From Candidatus Nitrosopumilus sp. (lineage in GTDB: Archaea > Thermoproteota > Nitrososphaeria > Nitrososphaerales > Nitrosopumilaceae), in the NCBI GenBank assembly GCA_013002265.1, contig JABDKK010000081.1, forward strand, positions 1 through 9,607: 9,607 bases of DNA, read 5' to 3'. Within the stretch, counting starts at the first letter, position 1. Every line of letters starts with the position of its first letter. The translations under genes and the position numbers were made by a program. The notes beneath the pieces are model-generated. The model was not told the DNA's origin. It made no database searches and was given only the letters and a program-made list of their open reading frames with translations. This document shows, piece after piece, positions 1 to 6,736 of the stretch.

Positions 1-471
1 TCCTCTAAGTGGGTGCTCTCCTCTTCCGATGAAAATTCCAGGTGGCTCAGCCATGTAGTTTCCGACTTCGACTTCCTTGCCGTCCATGATGGCAATTCCG
101 TACTTTGCCTTTAGCTTCTCACGTAACTCTTTTCTTTTTGCTGCAAGAGATTTTTTTTCCTCTTTTGTCATCATCTCTTTTAGATCTTTTTCTTTGTCAA
201 CTACCTTGAAGGCTTCAGAAAAATCAATGTCCTCATATGAAATTTTTTTAAATTTTGAATCTAATGTTTTAGCAAAATCTGCTGTAAAGTTTTTCTGAAA
301 TACCTTGTCTTGAGCATAGGGCGTGTCTTTCTTTTTTGCCCACTGGTATACCATCTCTTCCTGATTAGGATCAAGATTGACAGTCTCTCCTTTGATCTTT
401 ATCTTAATTCCTTGGACCTCATAGGGTGGTGGGAATAAGATTCCGTTATGTTGAAGGGTTTTCCATTTCAT
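1..471 (-). CDS. DNA topoisomerase IB, eukaryote type (N-terminal part, cut by window edge)
   Basis: This is the first 157 codons of a type IB topoisomerase; the rest lies beyond the left edge. The enzyme relaxes supercoils by transient single-strand cleavage through a tyrosine located in the missing part. The visible part matches the N-terminal DNA-binding region of eukaryotic Top1: it opens MKWKTLQHNGILFPPPYE (human Top1 has KWKFLEHKGPVFAPPYE), continues with a charged helical stretch (about residues 100-125, TKEEKKSLAAKRKEL), and reaches NYMAEPPGIFIGRGEHP at 138-154 (human NFKIEPPGLFRGRGNHP). Among archaea this enzyme is known as a marker of Thaumarchaeota. ATG at 471 is chosen because the homology begins right there; an in-frame GTG at 480 is the alternative. 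The SDR gene upstream on the same strand ends 77 nt away, so an own promoter is likely. Confidence 0.93.
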   Translation of the reverse strand, partial: MKWKTLQHNGILFPPPYEVQGIKIKIKGETVNLDPNQEEMVYQWAKKKDTPYAQDKVFQKNFTADFAKTLDSKFKKISYEDIDFSEAFKVVDKEKDLKEMMTKEEKKSLAAKRKELREKLKAKYGIAIMDGKEVEVGNYMAEPPGIFIGRGEHPLRG

Positions 472-514
472 TCTTTTCACTTTAAAATTGTGGACTTTGA
501 CAAAAACTCTATTC

Positions 515-526
515 TATGTATATATC
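515..526 (-). promoter_or_regulatory. Possible TATA box for topIB
   Basis: On the minus strand the stretch around 519-524 reads ATATATAC, a TATA-like element in the 77-nt spacer between the SDR and topIB genes. It is about 50 nt from ATG 471 and about 40 nt from GTG 480, so it would give a short leader of roughly 15-25 nt rather than a leaderless transcript. Position and composition are the only evidence. Confidence 0.3.
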
Positions 527-548
527 AATTTAATGTACAGGTATGATG

Positions 549-1379
549 TCATCTGGGAAACAGCTCTTTGCTCATGTATTTTTCAAATTCCAAGTCTGTT
601 TTCATCTTTTTTGCCTCTAAAAACATGGCAGCATCAGTACCTACTGGATATCTGGGCAAAATCTCCTTGTCGTGAATTGCCTTGATGATGGCATCAGCTA
701 CCTTGGATGGCGGTGTTCCCATCTCTACCATCATTTTAAGGCCAGCCAAAATATTCTCTGTTAGCGTTTTGTATTTGGGGTCTGTTTTTGATTCGGGAAC
801 CTTCATTGAATTAAAAAAGTTGGTCTTTATCACTCCTGGCTCAATTAGCGTTACCTTGACGCCAAACTGCCCCAATTCATACCTTAAACATTCAGTTAGC
901 CCTTCCAGTGCAAACTTTGTGCTAATGTATGCCGGAGATCCCGGCAATCCAAGCCTTCCAACAACAGAGCTAATGTTTATGATGATTCCTGAGTTCTGTT
1001 TTCTCATAATTGGGGCAACCTCCTGGATGATTCTTACAATGCTAAAAAAGTTAGTTTCAAACTGCTTTCTAAAATCATCAATACTTACATCCTCTGTGCA
1101 TCCAAACTGGCCGTACCCTGCGTTGTTTACAAGAACGTCCAATCTTCCAAACTCTGTTTGTATTTTTTTAACAGCTGCAACAATTGATTTTTCCCTATCA
1201 ACATCTAGTTCTATGATTTTTATCAATAGGTTCTCTTTTTTTGCAGCATGTTCCAGTTCTGCCCCTTTTTTTGTATCTCGCATGCTTGCAAAAGTAGTGT
1301 AGCCATCTCTTGCAAGTGCAAGTGATGTTTCTAATCCGATTCCTGAAGAACTACCAGTAACAAGTGCTACTTTTTCCAT
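549..1379 (-). CDS. Classical short-chain dehydrogenase/reductase (SDR), NAD(P)-dependent
   Basis: A 276-residue, single-domain Rossmann-fold oxidoreductase, typical in length for slightly extended classical SDRs. The cofactor motif TGSSSGIG is at 8-15, followed by the NNAG motif at 85-88, structural/catalytic Asn110 (in FETNFF), catalytic Ser138, and the YxxxK pair Tyr151/Lys155 in the segment PAYISTKFALEG; PG at 181-182 follows the usual cofactor-binding strand. All four catalytic-tetrad residues are present, so it should be active. The stretch after residue 185 is the variable substrate-binding region, and the long charged C-terminus gives no clue. Substrate cannot be read from sequence: family members oxidise or reduce alcohols, ketones, acyl-thioesters or sugars. 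The gene begins 43 nt after the helicase stop on the same strand and has its own TATA-like box. Confidence 0.93.
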   Translation of the reverse strand: MEKVALVTGSSSGIGLETSLALARDGYTTFASMRDTKKGAELEHAAKKENLLIKIIELDVDREKSIVAAVKKIQTEFGRLDVLVNNAGYGQFGCTEDVSIDDFRKQFETNFFSIVRIIQEVAPIMRKQNSGIIINISSVVGRLGLPGSPAYISTKFALEGLTECLRYELGQFGVKVTLIEPGVIKTNFFNSMKVPESKTDPKYKTLTENILAGLKMMVEMGTPPSKVADAIIKAIHDKEILPRYPVGTDAAMFLEAKKMKTDLEFEKYMSKELFPR

Positions 1380-1399
1380 GATATTCCTGAATTGCCGGC

Positions 1400-1410
1400 A
1401 TATTTATCCC
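1400..1410 (-). promoter_or_regulatory. TATA-like box for the SDR gene
   Basis: On the minus strand the 43-nt gap after the helicase reads GGGATAAATATG, placing ATAAATA (1401-1407) 22-28 nt before the SDR ATG at 1379. That spacing fits a leaderless archaeal transcript starting at or near the ATG. No Shine-Dalgarno sequence is seen in the gap. Confidence 0.45.
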
Positions 1411-1422
1411 ATTTTGATTTTG

Positions 1423-3933
1423 CTATAATAAAGGCCTGTCTCCTTCAGAAGGATCAATCAGTTCTGTCTTCTCTCCGCTGTTTATTCTCTCAAGAATTTC
1501 CAATGAGGAATACTTGTGCAAAAATTCATTGTTATTGCCACATCTGTATGAGAATGTACACCTTGGGCATCCTGACTCGTTTTTGCATGGGCACTCCTTT
1601 ACAATGTGCATGCTTCGCTCTAGGGCATTCTCAAATCTATCATAGAGTGCTTTGCTTGCCCCACTGCCGCCAATAGCCCCGTCATAAATGAAAATCAAGC
1701 CTGAAGTTCCTAGTGAAATTCCCCCCAAATCCTGCGATACTCCACCTGTTATCATATTGCTTCCCTCAATTACAACGTGCTCTGTTGCATGATATCCGCT
1801 GGCCTCAGCATAATCCTCATCTTCGGCATCCTCTATGATTTTAAGTGGTCTTGGTGCATGAAATACAATTCCCTTTGTTACAAAATCATATTCCAGAGGA
1901 CTATCAAGTGATACTTTTTCTCCCTGTGTGACTTCTTGTCCAAGTTCTATGTTGACATATCCGTAAACCTTCTTTTGAATATGTAACTTGCAAAATGCAA
2001 CCTCTACTCCTTTTGCTTTTCTTCTTTCATAGATTGTCTCAATTGTTGGCCATTCTTCTGTTAGTGATTTGGTATAGTATGGATAGTCTCTTGGAATTCT
2101 CTCTAGTTTTGCATAATTTTTTTTTGGATAATCAAACTCTTTTACTTTGTAACGAATTCCAGCTAGAAAATAGATTGCGTCCTTGTGCAACTCCTCAAGG
2201 GCAATAGGCAATACCCTGTCTCCGACTTTTTTCTCATTTAAGAAAATATTAATAGAGTTTCCTATTCCTCTGATGCTGTACTCGTTTAGCATCGAATTGA
2301 TTTTATCAAAATTTGGAATTATTCTGTTGTTTTTTACTAAAAGGTTCTCTTTGATTATGTGATGCTCTATTACTTCTTGGTGCTCTTTTATCTCATGCTT
2401 TGAGATAGGCCTATCGCAAGCCATTGCCAAGACTTGAAATTCTTCGACAAACGGATTTTTAGGATCAATGTAGGTTTTTTCAATATCTTCAAAATAATCA
2501 TCTGGATGGTTTTTGTAGTATTGGGAGATTGGATCATTTCCCAATGCCAAGAATGCGTAACCTTTCTGTCCTTTTCTTGCAGCCCTCCCAATTCTCTGAA
2601 TCAGTCGATTTACTGGAATAGTTGAGGAAATTACACAATCAACATTTCCCACATCTATGCCTAATTCAAGCGTGGGAGTGCAAGAAATTGCATCAAGCCT
2701 GCCTTCTTTGAATTGCCTCTCAACTGATGTTCTGTATCTTGCCATAAGTCCTGCCCTGTGAACTTTGATGTTTATTTTTTGTTTTTTTGCTTGAATTGCT
2801 AAAAGCTCAGAATTCAGATGTGAGTTGTTAAAAACCATGGTCTTGTGATTTTTTTGAGTCATTTTTTTTGTGAGCTCAACCATTAATGCCCTCTGAGTTC
2901 TCAGTGAGGGAAATAACATTACAAAATCTGTTTGGCCTTTCTTGCCTGAACCCTGTATGATTTGCATTTTCTCTCCGAAGATTTTTTGGCAAAATTCTTT
3001 TGCATCTTCTAAAGTTGCAGACGCTGCCACAAATTGTAACTTATTACTGCAAATTCGCTTTAGTCTTTTTATGATGTAATGAACGTTAGAACCAAAAATA
3101 CCTGAATATACATGGGCTTCATCAACTACAAGAATCCTTGTTGACGCAAGTAGCGATGAAAATTTAGTTTGATGCCATAAGTGATAATGCATCACATCAA
3201 AATTTGTAACTAGTATTTGAGGCGGGTTCTCAATGATGCCTCTTCTTTCAATTTGATTTGTATCTCCATCAAAAATTTTTACATCGACTTTGATTTTATC
3301 TGCAAAATTTTGAATTTTTGGAAACTGATCTCTTGACAATGCCTTGGTTGGATATACAAAAATTGCAAAAACATTTCCACTGACAGCATCCTTTTTGATT
3401 TTTTGAATTACTGGAATCAAAAATGCTTCTGTTTTTCCTGATGCAGTAGGAGCTTCAATTACAATATTCTGACCAAATAAAACTTCTTGAATTGCCTCTT
3501 CTTGAAATTTATAGAATTGCTCAATTTTGATTTCCTTTAGATAATCTGAGATTGAATCATCTAGCCCAAAATCTTCTACTCTAGAGCCCATTTTAGGCTC
3601 AGGATTCTTCAAAACTTTGTATTCTGATACATAGTCTCTTTTTGAATATAGGATTTCTTCAGTTATTTTATCTGGATTGTTTTTGCCAATCATGTTCCTG
3701 ATTTCATTTTCTGCTCTAACAATTCCCTCATCTTCAAGTCCTTCAGAGATTCCAGTTTCAGATACAAGTCCTTGATCAAATCTTGAGAGAAACTCAAGGA
3801 ATACCTCGTCCACATTTTTAGAGAATTCTAAAATATCTTCAATTTTGCATTTCACACATGACACATGCATCCTTTTGTTGAAAGTTCTCTGAATCTCTAT
3901 CTTAGAATTACACTTTGGACATGAAAATTTCAT
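1423..3933 (-). CDS. Zinc-ribbon DEAH superfamily 2 helicase with C-terminal DUF1998 (MrfA/YprA-Hrq1-like, COG1205 type)
   Basis: An 836-residue ATP-dependent nucleic-acid helicase. In order: an N-terminal zinc ribbon with Cys5/Cys8 and Cys26/Cys29; an acidic linker to about 125; RecA domain 1 with Q-motif Gln144, Walker A APTASGKT at 161-168, motif Ia PTKALSRDQ at 195-203, DEAH box 271-274 in VVDEAHVYSGIFGS, and SAT at 305-307; RecA domain 2 with HRAGL at 392-396, TPTLELGIDVG at 419-429 and motif VI QRIGRAARKG at 446-455; then a C-terminal DUF1998 module with HATEH 715-719, DLGG 735-738, YDGAIGGSG 750-758 and a cysteine cluster (781, 783, 789, 792, 798). Relatives (bacterial MrfA/YprA, yeast Hrq1) are 3'-5' helicases in DNA repair, including mitomycin-type lesion repair, so a repair role is inferred. 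All helicase motifs look intact. It is divergent from a DNA methyltransferase, with 92 nt between starts. Confidence 0.93.
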   Translation of the reverse strand: MKFSCPKCNSKIEIQRTFNKRMHVSCVKCKIEDILEFSKNVDEVFLEFLSRFDQGLVSETGISEGLEDEGIVRAENEIRNMIGKNNPDKITEEILYSKRDYVSEYKVLKNPEPKMGSRVEDFGLDDSISDYLKEIKIEQFYKFQEEAIQEVLFGQNIVIEAPTASGKTEAFLIPVIQKIKKDAVSGNVFAIFVYPTKALSRDQFPKIQNFADKIKVDVKIFDGDTNQIERRGIIENPPQILVTNFDVMHYHLWHQTKFSSLLASTRILVVDEAHVYSGIFGSNVHYIIKRLKRICSNKLQFVAASATLEDAKEFCQKIFGEKMQIIQGSGKKGQTDFVMLFPSLRTQRALMVELTKKMTQKNHKTMVFNNSHLNSELLAIQAKKQKINIKVHRAGLMARYRTSVERQFKEGRLDAISCTPTLELGIDVGNVDCVISSTIPVNRLIQRIGRAARKGQKGYAFLALGNDPISQYYKNHPDDYFEDIEKTYIDPKNPFVEEFQVLAMACDRPISKHEIKEHQEVIEHHIIKENLLVKNNRIIPNFDKINSMLNEYSIRGIGNSINIFLNEKKVGDRVLPIALEELHKDAIYFLAGIRYKVKEFDYPKKNYAKLERIPRDYPYYTKSLTEEWPTIETIYERRKAKGVEVAFCKLHIQKKVYGYVNIELGQEVTQGEKVSLDSPLEYDFVTKGIVFHAPRPLKIIEDAEDEDYAEASGYHATEHVVIEGSNMITGGVSQDLGGISLGTSGLIFIYDGAIGGSGASKALYDRFENALERSMHIVKECPCKNESGCPRCTFSYRCGNNNEFLHKYSSLEILERINSGEKTELIDPSEGDRPLL

Positions 3934-3956
3934 CTACTGAATTGGTAATGTTTGGT

Positions 3957-3969
3957 GATTTATTGTTTA
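3957..3969 (-). promoter_or_regulatory. Possible TATA-like box for the helicase gene
   Basis: On the minus strand 3959-3968 reads AAACAATAAA, 26-35 nt upstream of the helicase ATG at 3933. Spacing fits an archaeal promoter with little or no leader; the sequence is a weak TATA match. Confidence 0.28.
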
Positions 3970-3989
3970 ATCACTACAATTGGCCCATG

Positions 3990-4000
3990 ACATTATTAAG
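3990..4000 (+). promoter_or_regulatory. Possible TATA-like box for the DNA methyltransferase gene
   Basis: ATTATTA at 3992-3998 lies 28-34 nt before the ATG at 4026, the distance expected for a leaderless archaeal transcript. It also lies inside the theoretical N-terminal extension of the reading frame, which argues that translation starts at 4026 and not at 3915. Confidence 0.35.
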
Positions 4001-4025
4001 ATGGGAAGTAGTCTTGAATTTAAAA

Positions 4026-4796
4026 ATGAAAAAAATACAAATCAACAAAATTTACAATGTTAATTGCATTGATGTAATGAATTCCATGAAAAAAAATTCA
4101 GTTGATCTTGTGATTACTGATCCACCTTTTGCCATAAACTTTAAGGCAAAAAAAGCAAATTACAACCGAATTTCATCAAGAGTTCTGACTGGCTATAACG
4201 AGATCAAGCCCGAGGATTACTATGATTTCACATTTGCCTGGATGAGTGAAGTTTTTAGAATTCTAAAGGATACTGGAAGCATGTATGTTTTCTCTGGTTG
4301 GAATAATCTCAAAGATATTTTACAGGCACTGGATGATGTTGGATTCAAAACTGTGAATCATATAATCTGGAAGTACCAATTTGGAGTTGTAACAAAAAGA
4401 AAATTTGTCACTTCCCATTATCACTGTCTTTATGTTTGTAAGGATGACAAGAAAAGAAAATTTTTCCCATTTTCTAGGTTCAAACAAGATGCTAAAACAA
4501 ACAATGGTCGCAGTCTTCACTATAAGGATAAAGAAGATGTTTGGGATATCAAAAGAGAGTATTGGTCTGGTGATGAGAAAACACCAACAAAACTTCCATC
4601 AGAACTTATAGAAAAAATATTGCATTATTCAAGTGAAAAAAAAGATCTTGTTTTGGATCCATTTCTTGGCTCCGGTCAAGTTGCAGTAGTTAGCAAATCC
4701 CTTAAAAGAAATTTTGTTGGGTTTGAAATAGTTCCTGACTATTTCAAATTTGCAAAAAAACGACTAGACGAAGATCTCTATAGGATCAAAAAATAA
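4026..4796 (+). CDS. Orphan DNA methyltransferase, beta-type (N6-adenine or N4-cytosine)
   Basis: A 256-residue S-adenosylmethionine-dependent DNA methyltransferase of the N4/N6 family. Catalytic motif IV (TDPPF, residues 31-35) comes before a central target-recognition stretch (about 115-185) and the SAM-binding motif DPFLGSGQ at 211-218 (FxGxG), the order of beta-group enzymes; KLPSELIEKIL at 189-199 is the usual motif X. DPPF rather than DPPY is a common variant and modestly favours adenine over cytosine. The open frame extends back to 3915, but those 37 residues resemble no methyltransferase N-terminus and would overlap the helicase start by 19 nt. The family opening MKKIQINKIYNVNCIDVM begins at 4026. 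No restriction endonuclease lies next to it, so it is an orphan enzyme here; the target sequence cannot be read. It converges on tatA with a 6-nt gap. Confidence 0.92.
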   Translation: MKKIQINKIYNVNCIDVMNSMKKNSVDLVITDPPFAINFKAKKANYNRISSRVLTGYNEIKPEDYYDFTFAWMSEVFRILKDTGSMYVFSGWNNLKDILQALDDVGFKTVNHIIWKYQFGVVTKRKFVTSHYHCLYVCKDDKKRKFFPFSRFKQDAKTNNGRSLHYKDKEDVWDIKREYWSGDEKTPTKLPSELIEKILHYSSEKKDLVLDPFLGSGQVAVVSKSLKRNFVGFEIVPDYFKFAKKRLDEDLYRIKK

Positions 4797-4802
4797 AAAT
4801 GA

Positions 4803-5147
4803 CTAGCTCTTTTCCTTCTCATCTACTTTTCTCTGGCCAATTTTAGATGAAATAATTTCCCGTAACTCTTCATCAGTTTTGTCTTGAACCTTAACTCCTA
4901 TTGATTTTGCCATCATCTCTAGTTTCTCTCTCTCAGTTCCTACAGGTCCTGATATTTTTGGCACCTCTCCCGTCGTATCTTTCATATGATCTTTGATTTC
5001 GTTTTTTGCATTGTTGTATTCATTAACTGCCTGTCCTAATTTTCTTGCCGCACCTGGAAGTTTCCCAGTTCCTAAAATCAAAACCAATGCTACAAAAATA
5101 ATAATTATCCATTCACTTCCTCCTACATTTAATGAATATTCTAGCAT
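4803..5147 (-). CDS. tatA: TatA/TatB-like twin-arginine translocase subunit with C-terminal extension
   Basis: A 114-residue protein with the TatA/Hcf106 layout: a short N-terminus, one transmembrane helix at about 12-26 (EWIIIIFVALVLILG), a hinge, then the amphipathic helix GTGKLPGAARKLGQAV at 26-41, and a polar cytoplasmic tail. TatA subunits assemble with TatC to carry folded proteins across the membrane; in this group likely cargo includes cofactor-bearing exported proteins, but that is inference, and no tatC is in the window. Compared with E. coli TatA (hinge FGTKKL), the hinge is LGTGKL, so the usual Phe is Leu25. After a Pro/Gly-rich linker (about 60-70) the tail holds a second predicted helical unit, EREKLEMMAKSIGV and DEELREIISSKI, longer than in the smallest archaeal TatA. 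TatA and TatB cannot be separated with certainty. Confidence 0.88.
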   Translation of the reverse strand: MLEYSLNVGGSEWIIIIFVALVLILGTGKLPGAARKLGQAVNEYNNAKNEIKDHMKDTTGEVPKISGPVGTEREKLEMMAKSIGVKVQDKTDEELREIISSKIGQRKVDEKEKS

Positions 5148-5162
5148 AATGGGATATTTTCT

Positions 5163-5177
5163 AAATTAAAATTAAAC
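5163..5177 (-). promoter_or_regulatory. TATA-like box for tatA
   Basis: On the minus strand the AT-run at 5161-5175 reads TTAATTTTAATTTAG, with its centre about 21-28 nt upstream of the tatA ATG at 5147. It lies in the 128-nt divergent spacer shared with the PII-like gene. Confidence 0.35.
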
Positions 5178-5242
5178 CTAATGTTGAGTTTGTGCCTAGC
5201 AATTACTCCCATCTTTGAAAATCAGCCATGAGAATACACGAA

Positions 5243-5253
5243 TTAATTTAAAG
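5243..5253 (+). promoter_or_regulatory. TATA-like box for the PII-like gene
   Basis: TTAATTTAAA at 5243-5252 lies 24-33 nt upstream of the ATG at 5276, standard spacing for a leaderless archaeal promoter. No Shine-Dalgarno sequence precedes the ATG. Confidence 0.45.
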
Positions 5254-5275
5254 AAGTTCAGTGATGATGTAATTT

Positions 5276-5590
5276 ATGAAAAAGATTGAAGCAATAGTTA
5301 GACCTGCGCTAAGAGATAAAGTGGTTTCAGAAATCAAAAAACACGGTGTAGGCGGTGTCACTATACATCATGTTCAAGGACAAGGAAAGGAAGATCCACC
5401 TTTAGTTGGACAATACTTTAGCAGGGACATGGTAATTTGTGTGGTAGAAGATCCAAAATTAGATGCAATCTTAGAATCCATTGCAAATGTTGCATGTACT
5501 GGCGAGAAAGGCGATGGCAAAGTTTTTGTAACTGCAGTCAGTGATGCGCTAGATCTATGTACGAAAAAACGAGGAACCACGTCAATTTAG
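5276..5590 (+). CDS. PII-family (GlnB/GlnK-like) signalling protein with shortened T-loop
   Basis: A 104-residue PII-fold protein. PII trimers bind ATP/ADP and 2-oxoglutarate and steer nitrogen or carbon enzymes and transporters through the T-loop. Visible here: the opening strand MKKIEAIVRP, VQGQGK at 33-38 leading into the T-loop, and the B-loop TGEKGDGKVFV at 75-85, almost identical to E. coli GlnB TGKIGDGKIFV. The family is therefore secure, but the protein is odd. Read against remembered E. coli GlnB (112 residues), the whole 8-residue shortfall falls in the T-loop (EDPPLVGQYFSRD in place of about 21 residues). Gln39, which helps hold 2-oxoglutarate, is Glu39, and the C-terminal phosphate-binding arginines of IRIRTGE become Asp93 and Cys95 in LDLCTKKRG. 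No amt gene adjoins it. A divergent PII-like role, not classical 2-oxoglutarate sensing, is inferred. Its stop overlaps the convergent MFS gene. Confidence 0.88.
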   Translation: MKKIEAIVRPALRDKVVSEIKKHGVGGVTIHHVQGQGKEDPPLVGQYFSRDMVICVVEDPKLDAILESIANVACTGEKGDGKVFVTAVSDALDLCTKKRGTTSI

Positions 5591-6736
5591 AACTCTTTGT
5601 GGCTCTAACTTTCTTCTAGAAATTATAGCCAGTATTGTAACTCCAATTCCTATGATTCCAAATATCAGGTATGGAGTATGATTTCCAAATGATTGAGTAA
5701 TTGGTCCTCCGATGGTTGGACCTATTGCCCAGCCCAATCCAAAAACAGTTTCATAGGCCCCAATAATTTTTCCTGAAACTTTTTTGGATGTTCTACTCAA
5801 GATAATCTCTAGTGTTAATGGGAAAAATATGCTAAATCCAAATCCCATTAGAACCAAAGCAATTCCAAATGTAATGAGTGAGTCTGCAACAACTGAAATT
5901 GTAAGACCAACAGAAACTGCAATTGTTGCTGCAATCAAAGTTTGACTGGTTTTTCTGGCTAGCTTTCCAGCTAACGCAAGTGAGACAACACGTGAAATTC
6001 CAAAAACAAAATACAAAAGCAAAATATCTGTATCATTCATCCCGTTATCATTTAAGAATGCAGGATAGATAGTCAGAATTATTCCAAATGACGATGTGCA
6101 GAATATTAGCAAGACAATTACTTCTGGAAATCTTTTCATTTCCTTTACTGATGAAAATGAAATTCTTTCATGATGTATTCTGACCTTCTTTTTTGAGACT
6201 AAAAGTGCGGTAATTATTGCAGTTGCCAAGATGAATGCTGTAATCTGGAATAGAATCCTGTATGTGATGTCTAGTCCTTCAAGAAATACTGTTCCTAATA
6301 GTGGTCCAATCATGAAACCTATGACAAAAAACATTGTAAACCAAGAGATGTTTTTGACTCTGTCTTTCTCACTGCTTTGGTTAGAGATTATGGATTCGCA
6401 TGGAGGCCAAAAGAATGCATGGGCTACTCCTGTCATAATTCTGAATCCCATGATTTCAGGAGCAGAATGTGCAATTGATAGAAGATAAATTGATGCAGAA
6501 TTAATTGCAGCACCTAATGCAAGCAAGAATCCATTATTGATTCTATCAAGAAGAATTCCTACAAAAAGTGGAATGAACATGTATGGAATAAAGTTGGCTA
6601 ATCCGATTAATCCTAACTCCGAATAAGTTGCACCTACAATATTTTTTGCAAATACGGGAAGTATAGGTCCGTGTAGTCCGTAAGAAATACCAATGATAAA
6701 ACCTGTAATGTTTACTAGAATTAGAATTCTGTTCAT
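5582..6736 (-). CDS. Major facilitator superfamily (MFS) transporter
   Basis: A 384-residue integral membrane protein with about 12 hydrophobic segments in two halves joined by a basic, polar loop (KKKVRIHHERISFSSVKEMKR, about 182-202), the classical MFS layout. The cytoplasmic loop-2 motif appears as GILLDRINNG at 60-69 with Asp64-Arg65. GFMIGPLLG at 140-148 resembles the antiporter motif C, and the C-terminal half repeats the theme in GWAIGPTIGG at 335-344. Motif C hints at an export or antiport mode (inference). The substrate is not recognisable. The start ATG overlaps the stop of the UbiE-like methyltransferase gene (ATGA, 6733-6736), so the two are cotranscribed and probably translationally coupled. 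The last 9 nt overlap the end of the convergent PII-like gene. Confidence 0.9.
   Translation of the reverse strand: MNRILILVNITGFIIGISYGLHGPILPVFAKNIVGATYSELGLIGLANFIPYMFIPLFVGILLDRINNGFLLALGAAINSASIYLLSIAHSAPEIMGFRIMTGVAHAFFWPPCESIISNQSSEKDRVKNISWFTMFFVIGFMIGPLLGTVFLEGLDITYRILFQITAFILATAIITALLVSKKKVRIHHERISFSSVKEMKRFPEVIVLLIFCTSSFGIILTIYPAFLNDNGMNDTDILLLYFVFGISRVVSLALAGKLARKTSQTLIAATIAVSVGLTISVVADSLITFGIALVLMGFGFSIFFPLTLEIILSRTSKKVSGKIIGAYETVFGLGWAIGPTIGGPITQSFGNHTPYLIFGIIGIGVTILAIISRRKLEPQRVLN

Noticed and set aside
682..1302. 206-residue frame on the plus strand
   Set aside because: It is the complement of the SDR gene, whose motifs are unmistakable; its own translation shows no domain and is serine-rich as expected for an antisense frame.
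3915..4025. Extended N-terminus of the DNA methyltransferase
   Set aside because: The frame is open to 3915, but these 37 residues do not look like a methyltransferase N-terminus, would overlap the helicase start and contain the likely promoter; the family opening begins at 4026.
1423..4796. DISARM defence system
   Set aside because: The helicase and DUF1998 are fused as in MrfA/Hrq1-like repair helicases, and neither a separate DUF1998 protein nor a phospholipase-D-type nuclease is present.
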